Assembly: GCF_030160635.1 (NCBI RefSeq)
Contig: NZ_BSOS01000006.1
Span: 78,239-142,238 of the forward strand
From: Acidocella aquatica
GTDB taxonomy: Bacteria > Pseudomonadota > Alphaproteobacteria > Acetobacterales > Acetobacteraceae
Reading direction: 5' to 3'
DNA length: 64,000 bases
Positions within the stretch are counted from its first letter, which is position 1. The number at the start of each line of letters is the position of its first letter. Positions 42,579-54,671 of the stretch are shown here, piece by piece. Both the position numbers and the translations under genes were made by a program. The notes beneath the pieces were generated by a model. It did no database searches. It was given only the letters and a program-made list of their open reading frames with translations, and was not told the DNA's origin.

Positions 42579-43199
42579 ATGACTGAAACAGATTTTGACC
42601 AGGCCTTGGTAACGGCGGCGTTTGCCTTGGGCGCGGAGGCAGGCTGGCGCAAGGTTTCCCCAGCGGCGGCGGCGTTGCGCGCGGGGCTTGATCTGGGCGA
42701 GGCGCGGGCGCGTTTTTCCGGGTGCGGCGATATTTTGCGCAAATTTGGCACCCTGGCGGATTGTTATGCGCTGCAGGGCGCGCTGACAGAGGGTTTGGTG
42801 CGCGACCGGTTATTTGATACGATGTTGCGCCGGTTCGATTTTTTGCAGATGCATCGCGGCGGTGTGGTGGCCCTGCTGAAGTTTCTGCCGCTTGCGCCGC
42901 CGCTGGCGGTCTGTCTGGCGCATGCCACGGTGGATTCCATGGGCTGGCTGCTGGAAGCAGCGGGGGTCTGCGCCACTGGTGCCCGTGGCGAGGTGCGCAA
43001 GCGCGGCCTCGCGCTGGTGTGGGGCTATGGCGTGCGGGCCTGGTTGCGCGATGACAGCCCGGATCTGGCCGCGACCATGGCGGCGGTGGACGAGGCGCTG
43101 ACCAAGGCCGATGCCCTGGCGGCGCGGTTTTCTCCGCCGCCCAAGGTAGCGCCCGCCGTGGATTTGCCTTCCCCCGAGGCGCCATCTGAGGTAGCCTGA
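42579..43199 (+). CDS. COQ9 family protein
   Basis: 206-residue protein of the COQ9 family, a TetR-fold group in which mitochondrial COQ9 binds lipids and helps the COQ7 hydroxylation step of ubiquinone synthesis. The N-terminal part resembles a TetR helix-turn-helix. The diagnostic segment is RDRLFDTMLRRFDFLQMHRGGV (split around residues 80-102), followed by a hydrophobic helix with MGWLLEAAGVC. The start is the ATG at 42579. The tail from about residue 180 is proline-rich and disordered. It stands alone on the plus strand. Confidence 0.8.
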   Translation: MTETDFDQALVTAAFALGAEAGWRKVSPAAAALRAGLDLGEARARFSGCGDILRKFGTLADCYALQGALTEGLVRDRLFDTMLRRFDFLQMHRGGVVALLKFLPLAPPLAVCLAHATVDSMGWLLEAAGVCATGARGEVRKRGLALVWGYGVRAWLRDDSPDLAATMAAVDEALTKADALAARFSPPPKVAPAVDLPSPEAPSEVA

Positions 43200-43247
43200 G
43201 GCAGGCCGGGGGTCCGGCCAACCGCCCACGTGAAAAGGATATGATCC

Positions 43248-43709
43248 ATGGCCGAAAAACCGACTCCCAAAACCCCGGAATCCGCCTTCACCTTGCCTTC
43301 CGCGATGAAAGACCTTGATTTCACCAAGCTGTTCAAGGACATGAAGACACCCGCGATGCCCGATATGGAAGCCGTTCTGGCCGCGCATAAGCGTAATCTG
43401 GAGGCATTGTCGGAAGCTAACCGCGTCGCGCTGGAGGGGGCCCAGGCCGTCGCCCGCCGGCATATGGAAATCATGCAGTCCACCATGAGCGGCCTGACCG
43501 AGACCTTGAAGGATATCTCGGTGAGCGACGCCCCGGCGGCGCGTGCCGCCAAGCAGGCGGACATGCTCAAGCAGGCTTATGAAAACGCGGTTTCCAACAC
43601 CCGTGAGCTGGGCGATCTGATCCAGAAGGCCAATTCCGAGGCGATGGAGAAGCTCAACCATCGCTTTTCCGAGGCGATGACCGAAATGAAGGCACTGTTC
43701 AAGAAGTAG
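43248..43709 (+). CDS. phasin family protein
   Basis: 153-residue helical protein of the phasin_2 family, which coats polyhydroxyalkanoate granules. The amphipathic helical core runs from about residue 45 ([20 protein letters not shown]) to the C-terminus [11 protein letters not shown], with heptad-like spacing. The N-terminus is rich in lysine and proline. The ATG follows AAGGA. No PHA synthase lies in the window, so its granule partner is elsewhere. A GC-rich inverted repeat after the stop (43718-43741) may act in termination, although its T-tract is poor. Confidence 0.87.
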   Translation: MAEKPTPKTPESAFTLPSAMKDLDFTKLFKDMKTPAMPDMEAVLAAHKRNLEALSEANRVALEGAQAVARRHMEIMQSTMSGLTETLKDISVSDAPAARAAKQADMLKQAYENAVSNTRELGDLIQKANSEAMEKLNHRFSEAMTEMKALFKK

Positions 43710-43776
43710 GTTCGCCGCGGGGCGGCGCCCGCCGCCGCCCCTTCCATTGCCTGGCGCGCGGGCCATATACTGCGCC

Positions 43777-45948
43777 ATGTCCGCCTTTTCCTCCACCGCT
43801 CCGGTCACTTTCATCCCTGAGAAGCCCTCGCCGCGCGCGCCGCTGAAGCCGCTGCGCGTGGTTTCCGAATTCGAGCCCAGCGGCGACCAGCCAGCCGCCA
43901 TCGAGCAGTTGGTGGCGGGCATTGTGGAGGGCGAGCGCGACCAGGTTCTGCTTGGCGTCACCGGTTCGGGCAAAACCTTCACCATGGCCAAGGTGATCGA
44001 GCGCATCCAGCGCCCGACTTTGGTGCTGGCGCCCAACAAAACCCTGGCGGCGCAACTTTACGCGGAAATGAAGTCCTTCTTCCCCGACAATGCGGTGGAG
44101 TATTTCGTCTCGTATTACGATTATTACCAGCCGGAAGCCTACGTCCCCCGCTCGGACACCTATATCGAAAAAGACTCCGCCATCAACGAGACGATCGACC
44201 GCATGCGCCACGCCGCCACCCAGGCGCTGCTGGAACGCTCGGACGTGGTGATTGTTGCATCTGTTTCCTGCATCTACGGCATCGGCTCGGTCGAGACCTA
44301 TTCCAAGATGGTGGTGCGGCTCGAGACCGGCGGCAGCATAGACCGCGATACACTGGCCAAGGCCCTGGTTGACCTGCAATACCGCCGCAACGATGTCGCC
44401 TTCGCCCGCGGCTCGTTCCGCCTGCGCGGCGAGGTGGTGGACATTTTTCCCAGCCAATACGAGGACCGCGCCTGGCGGGTCACGTTATTCGGCGACGAGA
44501 TCGAGAAGATCTCGGAGTTCGACCCGCTGACCGGCGAGCAGACCGCGCTGCTGGAAACCATCAGCATCTACGCCAACAGCCACTACGTCACCCCGCGCCC
44601 CACACTCACCCAGGCCATCACCCGCATCAAGCGCGAGTTGAAGGACCGGCTGGATGAGTTCGTCGCGGACGGCAAACTGCTGGAAGCCGAACGCCTGCAA
44701 CAGCGCACCACGTTTGACATTGAAATGATGGAAACCACCGGCGCCTGCAAGGGTATCGAGAACTACTCGCGCTACCTCTCCGGCCGCAACGCCGGCGAGC
44801 CGCCGCCGACCTTGTTCGAATATCTCCCTGACAATGCATTGCTGGTGGTCGATGAATCCCACGTCACCGTGCCGCAGATCGGCGGCATGTTCAAAGGCGA
44901 TTTCTCGCGCAAATCCACCCTGGCCGATTACGGCTTCCGCCTGCCCAGCTGCATGGACAACCGCCCGCTCAAATTCGAGGAATGGGAAAAATTCCGCCCG
45001 CAGTCCGTCTTCGTCTCCGCCACGCCGGGGCCATGGGAGCTGGACCGCACGCAGGGCGTGTTCGCCGAACAGATTATCCGCCCCACCGGCCTGGTTGATC
45101 CGGTGACGGAAATCCGCCCTGTCGAGCATCAGGTCGATGATCTGCTCGGTGAATGCAAAAAAGTCGCGGCCCTGGGCGGGCGCGTGCTGGTCACCACCCT
45201 GACCAAGCGCATGGCCGAGGACCTCACCGAATACCTCACCGAACAGGGCGTGCGCGTGCGCTACCTGCACTCTGATATCGACACGCTGGAGCGCATCGAG
45301 ATCATCCGCGACCTGCGGCTTGGCGCCTACGATGTTCTGGTTGGCATCAATCTGCTCCGCGAGGGGCTGGATATTCCCGAATGCATGCTGGTCGCCATTC
45401 TTGACGCCGACAAGGAAGGTTTTCTGCGCTCCGTCACCTCGCTGGTGCAGACCATCGGCCGCGCCGCGCGCAATGTGGATGGCCGCGTGATCCTCTACGC
45501 CGATGTGATGACCCGCAGCCTGAAACAGGCGCTGGACGAAACCGCCCGCCGCCGTACCAAGCAGACAGCCTGGAACGCCGCGCACGGCATCACCCCGCAG
45601 AGCATCCGCAAAAACATCGGCGAGGTCATCCACTCGGTGTTCGAGCAGGATTACGTCACCGTCTCGCCGCTTAAGGACTCCAGCCTCGATGAATTCGTCG
45701 GCAAAGACCTGGGTGCGACCATCGCCACGCTGGAGACCCGCATGCGTAAGGCCGCCGGCGATCTGGAGTTTGAGGAAGCCGCCCGCCTGCGCGACGAGAT
45801 CAAGCGCCTGGAAGCCCTGGTCCTGGGCATCGCCCCGCCGCCGCCAACTCCCCGCCCGCAAAAAAACCGCGGTCCGGTGCCGATGGGGCCGGGCGGTGGC
45901 GGTTACGACCCGGCGCTGCGTAAGGGCAAGGGGCGCAAACGTGTTTGA
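43777..45948 (+). CDS. uvrB: excinuclease ABC subunit B
   Basis: 723-residue DNA-damage-verifying helicase of nucleotide excision repair. Walker A is [12 protein letters not shown] (near residue 60), the beta-hairpin region has [12 protein letters not shown], the DEAD-like box is VVDESH, and motif VI is [11 protein letters not shown]-terminal UVR motif ([17 protein letters not shown]) binds UvrC. A glycine- and lysine-rich tail follows. The start is the ATG at 43777; the longer frame would add ten residues. No strong ribosome binding site is visible. Confidence 0.96.
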   Translation: MSAFSSTAPVTFIPEKPSPRAPLKPLRVVSEFEPSGDQPAAIEQLVAGIVEGERDQVLLGVTGSGKTFTMAKVIERIQRPTLVLAPNKTLAAQLYAEMKSFFPDNAVEYFVSYYDYYQPEAYVPRSDTYIEKDSAINETIDRMRHAATQALLERSDVVIVASVSCIYGIGSVETYSKMVVRLETGGSIDRDTLAKALVDLQYRRNDVAFARGSFRLRGEVVDIFPSQYEDRAWRVTLFGDEIEKISEFDPLTGEQTALLETISIYANSHYVTPRPTLTQAITRIKRELKDRLDEFVADGKLLEAERLQQRTTFDIEMMETTGACKGIENYSRYLSGRNAGEPPPTLFEYLPDNALLVVDESHVTVPQIGGMFKGDFSRKSTLADYGFRLPSCMDNRPLKFEEWEKFRPQSVFVSATPGPWELDRTQGVFAEQIIRPTGLVDPVTEIRPVEHQVDDLLGECKKVAALGGRVLVTTLTKRMAEDLTEYLTEQGVRVRYLHSDIDTLERIEIIRDLRLGAYDVLVGINLLREGLDIPECMLVAILDADKEGFLRSVTSLVQTIGRAARNVDGRVILYADVMTRSLKQALDETARRRTKQTAWNAAHGITPQSIRKNIGEVIHSVFEQDYVTVSPLKDSSLDEFVGKDLGATIATLETRMRKAAGDLEFEEAARLRDEIKRLEALVLGIAPPPPTPRPQKNRGPVPMGPGGGGYDPALRKGKGRKRV

Positions 45949-45978
45949 CGCCCCACGAGGACAAGTCATTATACGCCC

Positions 45979-46764
45979 ATGAAACTTCCCCTCGCGCTCC
46001 TCTGCCTGCTCACCCCTGGTCTGGCCGATGCTGCCGGCCTCACGGGCCAGCACGCGCTCTACACCCTCAGCCTCTCCAAGGTCCGCACGCATGACATCAC
46101 CGGCGCCACCGGGCAGCTGAGCTTCGATGTGGCGGACGGCTGCACCGGCTGGGCCACCACCCAGCACATGACCCTGCTGCTGCGCGGCGTGGATGGCACG
46201 CTGACCAAATCAGTCACCGATTATATCACCTGGGAGAGCAAGGACGGCAAAACCCTGACCTTCACCCTGCGTGAGAGCGATAATGACGGCAAGGAGCAGA
46301 TCGACGATGCCGGAACCGCCACCCACACCGCGGCGGACGGCTCGGGCATCATCGCCTACACCACGCCTGCCAATACCACGCTGCGGATGCCGCCGGGCAC
46401 GCTCTTCCCCATTGCCCATACCGAGGCGCTGCTGGCGGCCGGTGCGGCGGGGGAAAAATTCATCTCGCCCACCCTGTTCGACGGCACCACCGCTGACGGC
46501 GCCCAGGCCACCTTCGTCGCCATTCTGGGCCACCACGGCCCCATGCCCAACACCTACCCGGCGCTGGCCGCCCTCCCCAGCTCAGATGTCGACATCGCCT
46601 TCTACGAGCGCAAAAATGACGACGAAAACCCTGATTTCCGCAACCAGATGCGCTATTTCGACGATGGCGTGGCCGGCAACATGGCCCTGGACTTTGGCGA
46701 TTTCGTCATGGCCGCCAAATTGACGCATCTGAGCATCCCGCCCTCGCCCTGCGGCGCAAAATAA
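45979..46764 (+). CDS. EipB family envelope-integrity protein (DUF1849)
   Basis: 261-residue periplasmic protein of the EipB/DUF1849 family, a beta-spiral protein needed for envelope integrity in Brucella. The signal peptide is MKLPLALLCLLTPGLADAAG. Family features include HALYTLSLSK near residue 30, GCTGWATTQHMTLLL and YITWESKDGKTLTF, and FPIAHTEALLAAGAAGE later on. The conserved pair of cysteines (in DGCTGW and the C-terminal SPCGAK) could form the disulfide described for this family. It lies 30 bases after uvrB on the same strand. Confidence 0.87.
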   Translation: MKLPLALLCLLTPGLADAAGLTGQHALYTLSLSKVRTHDITGATGQLSFDVADGCTGWATTQHMTLLLRGVDGTLTKSVTDYITWESKDGKTLTFTLRESDNDGKEQIDDAGTATHTAADGSGIIAYTTPANTTLRMPPGTLFPIAHTEALLAAGAAGEKFISPTLFDGTTADGAQATFVAILGHHGPMPNTYPALAALPSSDVDIAFYERKNDDENPDFRNQMRYFDDGVAGNMALDFGDFVMAAKLTHLSIPPSPCGAK

Positions 46765-46906
46765 CCCTGGCTCTTATAATATAGGGCGCGCCATGCAGGT
46801 AACGGGCTTGCCAAACCGGCCGCGCTGCCGCAAAAGCCGGGCAGCGCGCGCTACTCGATGAGTGGCGCCGTACCCTTTTGTTTTTTCCTCGCCCGTGGAG
46901 GCTTTG

Positions 46907-48988
<2,082 letters not shown>

Positions 48989-49010
48989 GCGCGAGCTTCC
49001 GAGACTGAAA

Positions 49011-49035
49011 ACGGCGCCTTCGGGCGCCGTTTTTT
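49011..49035 (+). terminator. intrinsic terminator of fusA
   Basis: A perfect 8-base-pair stem (49011-49018 with 49023-49030) closed by a stable TTCG tetraloop is followed by a run of T to 49035. It overlaps the last bases of the convergent glycosylase gene (stop at 49034). Confidence 0.92.
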
Positions 49036-49642
49036 ATTTGGGTAAATCCGCCGCCCGCCACAAATATAGCGCGGCTGTTGAGCGATACGGCGCCCAAACC
49101 TCACCAAGCCGCGCCAACTCCTTCGGCTTTGGCTGCGCAGCCAGCCCATGCAGGCGCCTAAAACCCTCGCGCACGCCAAAATCATCCACCGGCAAAACAT
49201 CCGGCCGGCGCAGCGTGAAAATCAGCAGCATTTCAACAGTCCATTGCCCCACGCCCCGAATCGCCGTGAGCCGTTCGATCAGCTCGGAATCGGTCAGGCG
49301 CAGCGCGCGGGCACGCGAGGGGATGGTGCCGCCGGCGGCCTTGGCGGCAATGTCGCGCAGCGCCGCCATTTTGCTCGCGGAGAATCCGCAGCCGCGCAGG
49401 GCTTCCTCGGGCAGGGCCAGCATGGCCGCGGGGGAGGGCAGGGCGCCATCGCTTAACGCCTTCAATCGCCCGAGAATGGCGGCGGCGGCGCGGGCGTGGA
49501 GCTGCTGGTGCGCCACGGCGGACAGCAGGGCAGGGTAGGGTTCGGTGAATTCCGGCGGGGTACGTTTAATCTGCCCGATGCGGGCAATATGCGCCCCCAG
49601 CACCGGGTCGGCAGCCGTCAGGTGGGCGATGGCTTTCCTCAT
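49034..49642 (-). CDS. AlkA-like DNA-3-methyladenine glycosylase
   Basis: 202-residue HhH-GPD superfamily glycosylase that removes alkylated bases. The helix-hairpin-helix is in ERLTAIRGVGQWTVEMLL (near residue 130), and the catalytic aspartate is in LPVDDFGVREGFRRL (near residue 155). It lacks the N-terminal domain of E. coli AlkA, as do MAG-type enzymes. It ends inside the fusA terminator region. It sits 14 bases downstream of hpnH on the same strand, so it may be read as the last gene of the ispH-hpnH transcript. Confidence 0.88.
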   Translation of the reverse strand: MRKAIAHLTAADPVLGAHIARIGQIKRTPPEFTEPYPALLSAVAHQQLHARAAAAILGRLKALSDGALPSPAAMLALPEEALRGCGFSASKMAALRDIAAKAAGGTIPSRARALRLTDSELIERLTAIRGVGQWTVEMLLIFTLRRPDVLPVDDFGVREGFRRLHGLAAQPKPKELARLGEVWAPYRSTAALYLWRAADLPK

Positions 49643-49656
49643 CGCCCACCCAAACC

Positions 49657-50805
49657 TTACTCGGCCGCGACTCGCGCCGCCTTTTTCGCGTCGATCTCGG
49701 CCATTTTCGTCTCCACATGCTTGGAGAACACGAACTCAGCCTTGCGCGCCTTGTCCAGCGGAATGTCCTGCGCCATCGCGCCGTCCAGTTTCATGCCCTT
49801 GATCGCCAGCGCCGCCAGCTTCCAGGGTTTTTTCACCGAATCCATCACCGCGGTGGCCTCGAAGCCGGAATGCACCATGCAATCGGAGCATTTTTCGTAA
49901 TTGCCGACGCCGTATTTATCCCAGTCGGTGCTGTCCATCAGCTCCTTGTAGGTCTTGGCATAGCCTTCGCCCAGCAAATAGCAGGGGCGCTGCCAGCCGA
50001 ACACGTTGCGCGTCGGGTTGCCCCAGGGGGTGCAGGCATAGCTCTGGTTTCCGGCCAAAAAGTCCAGAAACAGCGGGCTCTGGGTGAATTTCCATTTTTT
50101 GCCGCGCTTCTTGCTCTCGACGCCGCGCTTGAAGATGGCCCGGAACAGCTCCTTGGTGCGGGTGCGGTTGAGGAAGTGCTCCTGGTCCGGCGCGCGCTCA
50201 TAGGCATAGCCCGGCGAGGTCATCACGCCCTCAATGTCCATATCCGCCACGGTATCGAGGAACGCGGCAACCCGGTCCGGGTCAGCGCCCTCGAACAGCG
50301 TGCAGTTGATGCTGGTGCGGAACCCCTTGGCCTTGGAGAGCTGGATCGCCTCAACCGCGCGCTCATAAACACCGTCCTGGTCCACGGATTTGTCATGCAT
50401 CTGCTTGTCGCCATCCAGATGAATGTCCCAGCAGAAGTTTTTGTGCGGCTTGTACTGGTCGATCTTCTTCTCCAGCAACAGCGCATTGGTGCAGAGAATC
50501 ACGTATTTGCCCATCTTCAGATAGGCCTCCACGATCTGCGGCATCTCCTTGTGCAGCAGCGGCTCGCCGCCGGCGATGGCGATAATCGGCGCCGGACACT
50601 CGCGCGCCGCCTCAATGGCATCCGCCACCGAAATCCGCTGGTTGAGAATATCCGCCGGATAATCGATCTTCCCGCACCCGGCGCACGCCAGGTTGCAGCG
50701 GAACAGCGGCTCCAGCATCAGCACCATCGGGTAGCGTTTCACGCCGGTGATATGCTGCTTCACCACATAGGCGCCAACTTTAAGGGCCTGACTTAAGGGG
50801 ACCAT
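49657..50805 (-). CDS. hpnH: adenosyl-hopene transferase HpnH (radical SAM)
   Basis: 382-residue radical SAM enzyme that adds a 5'-deoxyadenosyl group to diploptene, the first step of hopanoid side-chain extension. The iron-sulfur motif is CNLACAGC (Cys37, 41, 44), with the SAM-binding IAIAGGEPLLHKEM following. HpnH-typical segments are MVPLSQALKVGAYVVKQH at the start and a C-terminal CxxC-type SPASM-like region (CSDCMVHSGFE). It lies 12 bases after ispH on the minus strand. The genes making hopene itself (shc, hpnC-D-E) are not in the window. Confidence 0.94.
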   Translation of the reverse strand: MVPLSQALKVGAYVVKQHITGVKRYPMVLMLEPLFRCNLACAGCGKIDYPADILNQRISVADAIEAARECPAPIIAIAGGEPLLHKEMPQIVEAYLKMGKYVILCTNALLLEKKIDQYKPHKNFCWDIHLDGDKQMHDKSVDQDGVYERAVEAIQLSKAKGFRTSINCTLFEGADPDRVAAFLDTVADMDIEGVMTSPGYAYERAPDQEHFLNRTRTKELFRAIFKRGVESKKRGKKWKFTQSPLFLDFLAGNQSYACTPWGNPTRNVFGWQRPCYLLGEGYAKTYKELMDSTDWDKYGVGNYEKCSDCMVHSGFEATAVMDSVKKPWKLAALAIKGMKLDGAMAQDIPLDKARKAEFVFSKHVETKMAEIDAKKAARVAAE

Positions 50806-50817
50806 GTTTTGCTGTCC

Positions 50818-51771
50818 TTAGACTTCGGCCACTTCGGCCGGTAATTTGAATTTCACATCTTCCGGCGTACCCGCCAGCAGCTCAATCTCCAACTGGCCAA
50901 ACTGGCGCAACCCCTCGAGCACGCCCTGCACCAGCACCTCCGGCGCCGAGGCGCCAGCGGTTAGGCCGACTCTGCGGATCCCTTCGAACCACGCCGCCTG
51001 CAGATGCGAAGCATCGTCGATGAGATAGCTCGGCCGCCCCAATTCCGCGCCGATCTCCTGCAGGCGCTTGGAGTTGGAGGAATTTTTGCTGCCCACCACG
51101 AGGATCAGGTCAACCAGCTCCGCCAGATGATGCACCGCCTCCTGGCGGTTCTGAGTGGCATAACAGATATCGCGCACATCCGGCCCCACAATGGCGGGGA
51201 AGCGTGCCTTCAAAGCCGCGATGATCCCGCGTGTATCATCCACCGAGAGGGTGGTCTGGGTGATGTACGATAGTTTTTCGGGGGTTTGCACCTGCAGCGC
51301 GGCGGCATCGTCCACGGTCTGCACCAGATACACGGTGCCGTCGATCTGGCCGATCGTACCCTCAACCTCGGCGTGTCCCGCGTGGCCGATCAACACAATC
51401 TCGCGGCCCTGCCCGGCGTAGCGGCGGCCCTCGGCATGCACCTTGGCGACCAGCGGGCAGGTGGCGTCAATCACCGGCAACGCACGGGTTTTGGCCGCAT
51501 TTTCCACCTTCCGGGCCACGCCGTGGGCGGAGAACACGGTCATGGCGCCCTCGGGCACCTCGTCCAGCTCATCCACGAACACGGCGCCGCGCGCCCGCAG
51601 ATCCTCGACCACATGGCGGTTATGCACAATTTCATGGCGCACATAGATCGGCGGGCCGAATTTTATCAGCGCGCGTTCCACGATGTCGATCGCGCGCTCC
51701 ACCCCGGCGCAGAAGCCGCGGGGCTGCGCCAGTATCACACGCATCGATTTGGGGGAGTTTAAGCCGTCCAT
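50818..51771 (-). CDS. ispH: 4-hydroxy-3-methylbut-2-enyl diphosphate reductase
   Basis: 317-residue iron-sulfur enzyme of the last MEP-pathway step, giving IPP and DMAPP. Three cluster cysteines are seen in [12 protein letters not shown] (Cys21), [11 protein letters not shown] and [18 protein letters not shown] and the acid/base residues around QTTLSVDDT are present. The first ATG (51771) is used; an in-frame ATG nine codons later would also give the conserved start. It heads the leftward transcript ispH-hpnH, opposite dxs, the first MEP enzyme. Confidence 0.95.
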   Translation of the reverse strand: MDGLNSPKSMRVILAQPRGFCAGVERAIDIVERALIKFGPPIYVRHEIVHNRHVVEDLRARGAVFVDELDEVPEGAMTVFSAHGVARKVENAAKTRALPVIDATCPLVAKVHAEGRRYAGQGREIVLIGHAGHAEVEGTIGQIDGTVYLVQTVDDAAALQVQTPEKLSYITQTTLSVDDTRGIIAALKARFPAIVGPDVRDICYATQNRQEAVHHLAELVDLILVVGSKNSSNSKRLQEIGAELGRPSYLIDDASHLQAAWFEGIRRVGLTAGASAPEVLVQGVLEGLRQFGQLEIELLAGTPEDVKFKLPAEVAEV

Positions 51772-52083
51772 CTTAAGAATCCTGTTGCCGGTCTGTCACG
51801 CTGTTCATCTTTCTGATAGGTGCATTAGGTCATTGCCTGCCAATTCCGCAAGCAGCAGTGTAAGGAGATCATTCATACCTGCTCTTCCGCCGGTCAACAA
51901 ATCTGGGCTGCGGGGGGTTAAGGGGCGCTGGCAATTCGGTTGCGTGTCCCTTATGTGGCAGTAAATGAACGGTGAACCGGGTGCTGTGCTTCTGCTGACA
52001 CAGGTTTTGGTTATTTGGTTTGAGTGAAGGATAAAGAGGATAATGCGGATGACACTGGCGCGGCGTACCGGAGGATTGATCTG
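51772..52083. other. 312-base divergent control region between ispH-hpnH and dxs-hpn genes
   Basis: Must contain the promoters for both transcripts. It contains a strong dxs ribosome binding site (GGAGG at 52070-52074). No clear minus-10/minus-35 pair, palindromic operator or RNA element was recognised, so the control mechanism is not visible. A plus-strand frame from 52024 that extends dxs by 20 residues is not supported because it starts before that site. Confidence 0.55.
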
Positions 52084-54015
52084 ATGCCGCCGCGCACACC
52101 GCTTCTGGACCGGGTGAAAATCCCCTCCGACATGCGCAACCTTTCCGCCGAGCAGCTCAAACAGCTGGCCGATGAGCTGCGCGCCGAGACCATCGACACG
52201 GTTTCCGTCACCGGCGGGCATTTGGGCTCTTCGCTCGGCGTGGTGGAACTCACCGTCGCCATCCACGCGGTGTTCGAGACCCCGCGGGACCGCCTGATCT
52301 GGGATGTCGGCCACCAGACCTACCCGCATAAAATCCTCACCGGCCGGCGCGACCGTATCCGCACCCTGCGCCAGCCGGGCGGGCTTTCCGGCTTCACCCG
52401 CCGCTCCGAGAGCGAATACGATCCCTTCGGGGCCGCCCATTCCTCGACCTCCATCTCCGCCGGGCTTGGCATGGCCGTGGCGCGTGACCTGAAAAACGAA
52501 GCCGACCCGCGCAACGTCATCGCCGTCATCGGCGACGGCTCGATGAGTGCCGGCATGGCCTATGAGGCGATGAACAACGCCGGGGCCATGAAATCGCGCC
52601 TCATCGTCATCCTCAACGACAACGACATGTCGATCGCCCCGCCGGTCGGCGCCATGAGCGCGTATCTCTCCAAGCTGATTTCTTCCCGTAGTTTCATGAG
52701 CTTGCGCGACTTTGCCGCGAAAATGGCGAAGCATTTCCCCCGCACGCTGGAGCGTACCGCCCGCCGCGCCGAGGAATACGCCCGCGGCATCCTCACTGGC
52801 GGCACCTTGTTCGAGGAGCTGGGCTTCTATTACGTCGGCCCGGTGGACGGCCATAACCTTGACCATCTGCTTCCCGTGCTGCGCAACATCCGCGATTCAG
52901 ACAGCCACGAGCCGGTGCTGCTGCATGTCGTCACGAAAAAGGGCAAGGGCTACGCCCCGGCCGAGGCGGCGGCGGACAAATACCACGGTGTCTCCAAGTT
53001 CAACGTCGTCACCGGCGAGCAGAGCAAGGCCCCTCCCGGCCCGCCGAGCTACACCAACGTGTTCGCCAAGGCGCTGATCGCCGAGGCCGAGGTCAACCCC
53101 AACATCGTCGCCATCACCGCCGCCATGCCCCCCGGCACCGGGCTGGACAAGTTCGAGGCCAAATTCCCCGGCCGCATGTTCGATGTCGGCATCGCCGAGC
53201 AGCACGCCGTCACCTTCGCCGCCGGCATGGCGACCGAGGGCATGGCGCCCTTCTGCGCGATCTATTCCACCTTCCTGCAGCGCGGCTACGACCAGCTGGT
53301 GCATGACGTGGTGCTGCAATCACTCCCGGTGCGCTTCGCGATGGACCGCGCCGGCATGGTCGGTGCCGATGGCGCGACCCATGCGGGTGTTTATGATCTC
53401 TGCTTCCTCGGGCCGATGCCGCGCATGATCATCATGGCGCCCTCTGATGAAGCCGAGCTGATGCACGCCGTCGCCACCGCCGCCGCGATCGACGATCGCC
53501 CCTCCGCCTTCCGCTATCCGCGCGGCGAGGGGCTCGGCGTCGCCCTGCCCGCGCGCGGCACGCCTTGGGAGATCGGCAAGGGCCGGATTGTGCGCGAGGG
53601 CGGCAAGGTCGCCATCCTCGCCCTTGGTCCACGCCTGGCCGACGCCCTGCGCGCCGCCGATGAGCTGACCGCGCGCGGTTTCCCCACCACGGTCGCCGAT
53701 GCCCGCTTCATGAAGCCGCTGGATACCGATCTGGTGAACCAGCTCGCCCGCCACCATGAGGTGCTCATCACCATTGAGGACGGCGCCGCCGGTGGCTTCA
53801 GCGCCGCCGTCGGGCATCACCTCGCCTGGAACGGCGTGTTCGACTCGGGGCTGAAATTCCGCCCGATGACGCTGCCCGACCGGTTGATCGACCACAACAC
53901 CCCGGCGGCGCAGCTGATCGACGCGGGGCTGACCACGGCGGATATCGTGGCGCACGCAATTGCGGCGCTTGGTGCGGATGCACACCACGATCTGGTCGCA
54001 ATTCCGGCACAGTGA
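52084..54015 (+). CDS. dxs: 1-deoxy-D-xylulose-5-phosphate synthase
   Basis: 643-residue thiamine-diphosphate enzyme condensing pyruvate and glyceraldehyde 3-phosphate, the entry to the MEP isoprenoid pathway. [17 protein letters not shown] lies near residue 50, the ThDP motif is [19 protein letters not shown], and [12 protein letters not shown] follows. The transketolase-like pyrimidine domain contains [16 protein letters not shown]. The start ATG at 52084 has GGAGG nine bases upstream. It needs thiamine diphosphate, whose salvage is served by the thi operon at 28-31 kb. hpnM follows within a few bases. Confidence 0.96.
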   Translation: MPPRTPLLDRVKIPSDMRNLSAEQLKQLADELRAETIDTVSVTGGHLGSSLGVVELTVAIHAVFETPRDRLIWDVGHQTYPHKILTGRRDRIRTLRQPGGLSGFTRRSESEYDPFGAAHSSTSISAGLGMAVARDLKNEADPRNVIAVIGDGSMSAGMAYEAMNNAGAMKSRLIVILNDNDMSIAPPVGAMSAYLSKLISSRSFMSLRDFAAKMAKHFPRTLERTARRAEEYARGILTGGTLFEELGFYYVGPVDGHNLDHLLPVLRNIRDSDSHEPVLLHVVTKKGKGYAPAEAAADKYHGVSKFNVVTGEQSKAPPGPPSYTNVFAKALIAEAEVNPNIVAITAAMPPGTGLDKFEAKFPGRMFDVGIAEQHAVTFAAGMATEGMAPFCAIYSTFLQRGYDQLVHDVVLQSLPVRFAMDRAGMVGADGATHAGVYDLCFLGPMPRMIIMAPSDEAELMHAVATAAAIDDRPSAFRYPRGEGLGVALPARGTPWEIGKGRIVREGGKVAILALGPRLADALRAADELTARGFPTTVADARFMKPLDTDLVNQLARHHEVLITIEDGAAGGFSAAVGHHLAWNGVFDSGLKFRPMTLPDRLIDHNTPAAQLIDAGLTTADIVAHAIAALGADAHHDLVAIPAQ

Positions 54016-54032
54016 ACAGCGATAACAGCCCG

Positions 54033-54671
54033 ATGAAACATTTTTTTCGTACCGCCGGGCTGGTTTTCGCGCTTGGCGTCCCGCTGGCCGCGATGGCCGC
54101 CGCTCCGGCCGCGACCCCGGAATCCGCGCCGGTGAGCGCCTTGGACGCCGGGTTGCTGGCTACCATGAAGGCGGGCAGCGCCGGGCAGAGTTTCGCCGCC
54201 CGCTATGCGGCGCTGGACCCGGTGGTGAAGCAGACCTACAACCTGCCCCTGGTCACGCAAAATTCCGTTGGCTTCTCCTGGGCCACCCTGCCGGCGGCGC
54301 AACAGAAGCAGCTGGCGGCGCTGTTTGAGCAATTCACCGTGGCCAGCTACGTCAGCCAGTTCAAGGGCGAGGGCGCCAAGTTCGTTCTGCTGCCCACTGA
54401 AAAATCCCTGGGCGCGAACAAGATCGTGGAAACCCAGATCGTTCCCGCCGACGGCACCGCGCCGACCGAGATTGATTATGTCGTTGCCCAAGGCCCTTCC
54501 GGCTGGCAGATCACCGATGTGCTGCTCAACGGCACCATCAGCCAGGTCGCCGTGCATGCCTCAGACTTCAGCGCGCTGGTGAGCGGCGGCGACGCCTCGA
54601 AGCTGATCGCGGCGCTGCAGGGCAAGATCACCACGCTCTCCGGTGGCGCGCTCACCCCCAGCGGCCCATAA
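54033..54671 (+). CDS. hpnM: HpnM, hopanoid-associated MlaC/Ttg2D-like periplasmic protein
   Basis: 212-residue exported protein of the MlaC/toluene-tolerance family, hopanoid-associated branch, thought to carry hopanoids across the periplasm with the RND protein HpnN. The signal peptide is MKHFFRTAGLVFALGVPLAA and cleavage follows AMA. Typical blocks are YNLPLVTQNSVG near residue 70 and FTVASYVSQFKGEGAKF. ATG 54033 is chosen; GTG 54012, which overlaps the dxs stop, would add seven residues and remains possible. hpnN is not next to it, unlike in many hpn loci. Confidence 0.88.
   Translation: MKHFFRTAGLVFALGVPLAAMAAAPAATPESAPVSALDAGLLATMKAGSAGQSFAARYAALDPVVKQTYNLPLVTQNSVGFSWATLPAAQQKQLAALFEQFTVASYVSQFKGEGAKFVLLPTEKSLGANKIVETQIVPADGTAPTEIDYVVAQGPSGWQITDVLLNGTISQVAVHASDFSALVSGGDASKLIAALQGKITTLSGGALTPSGP

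Noticed and set aside
44485..46167. 560-codon minus-strand open frame opposite uvrB
   Set aside because: Antisense to uvrB and eipB, no recognisable domain, and both sense genes are secure.
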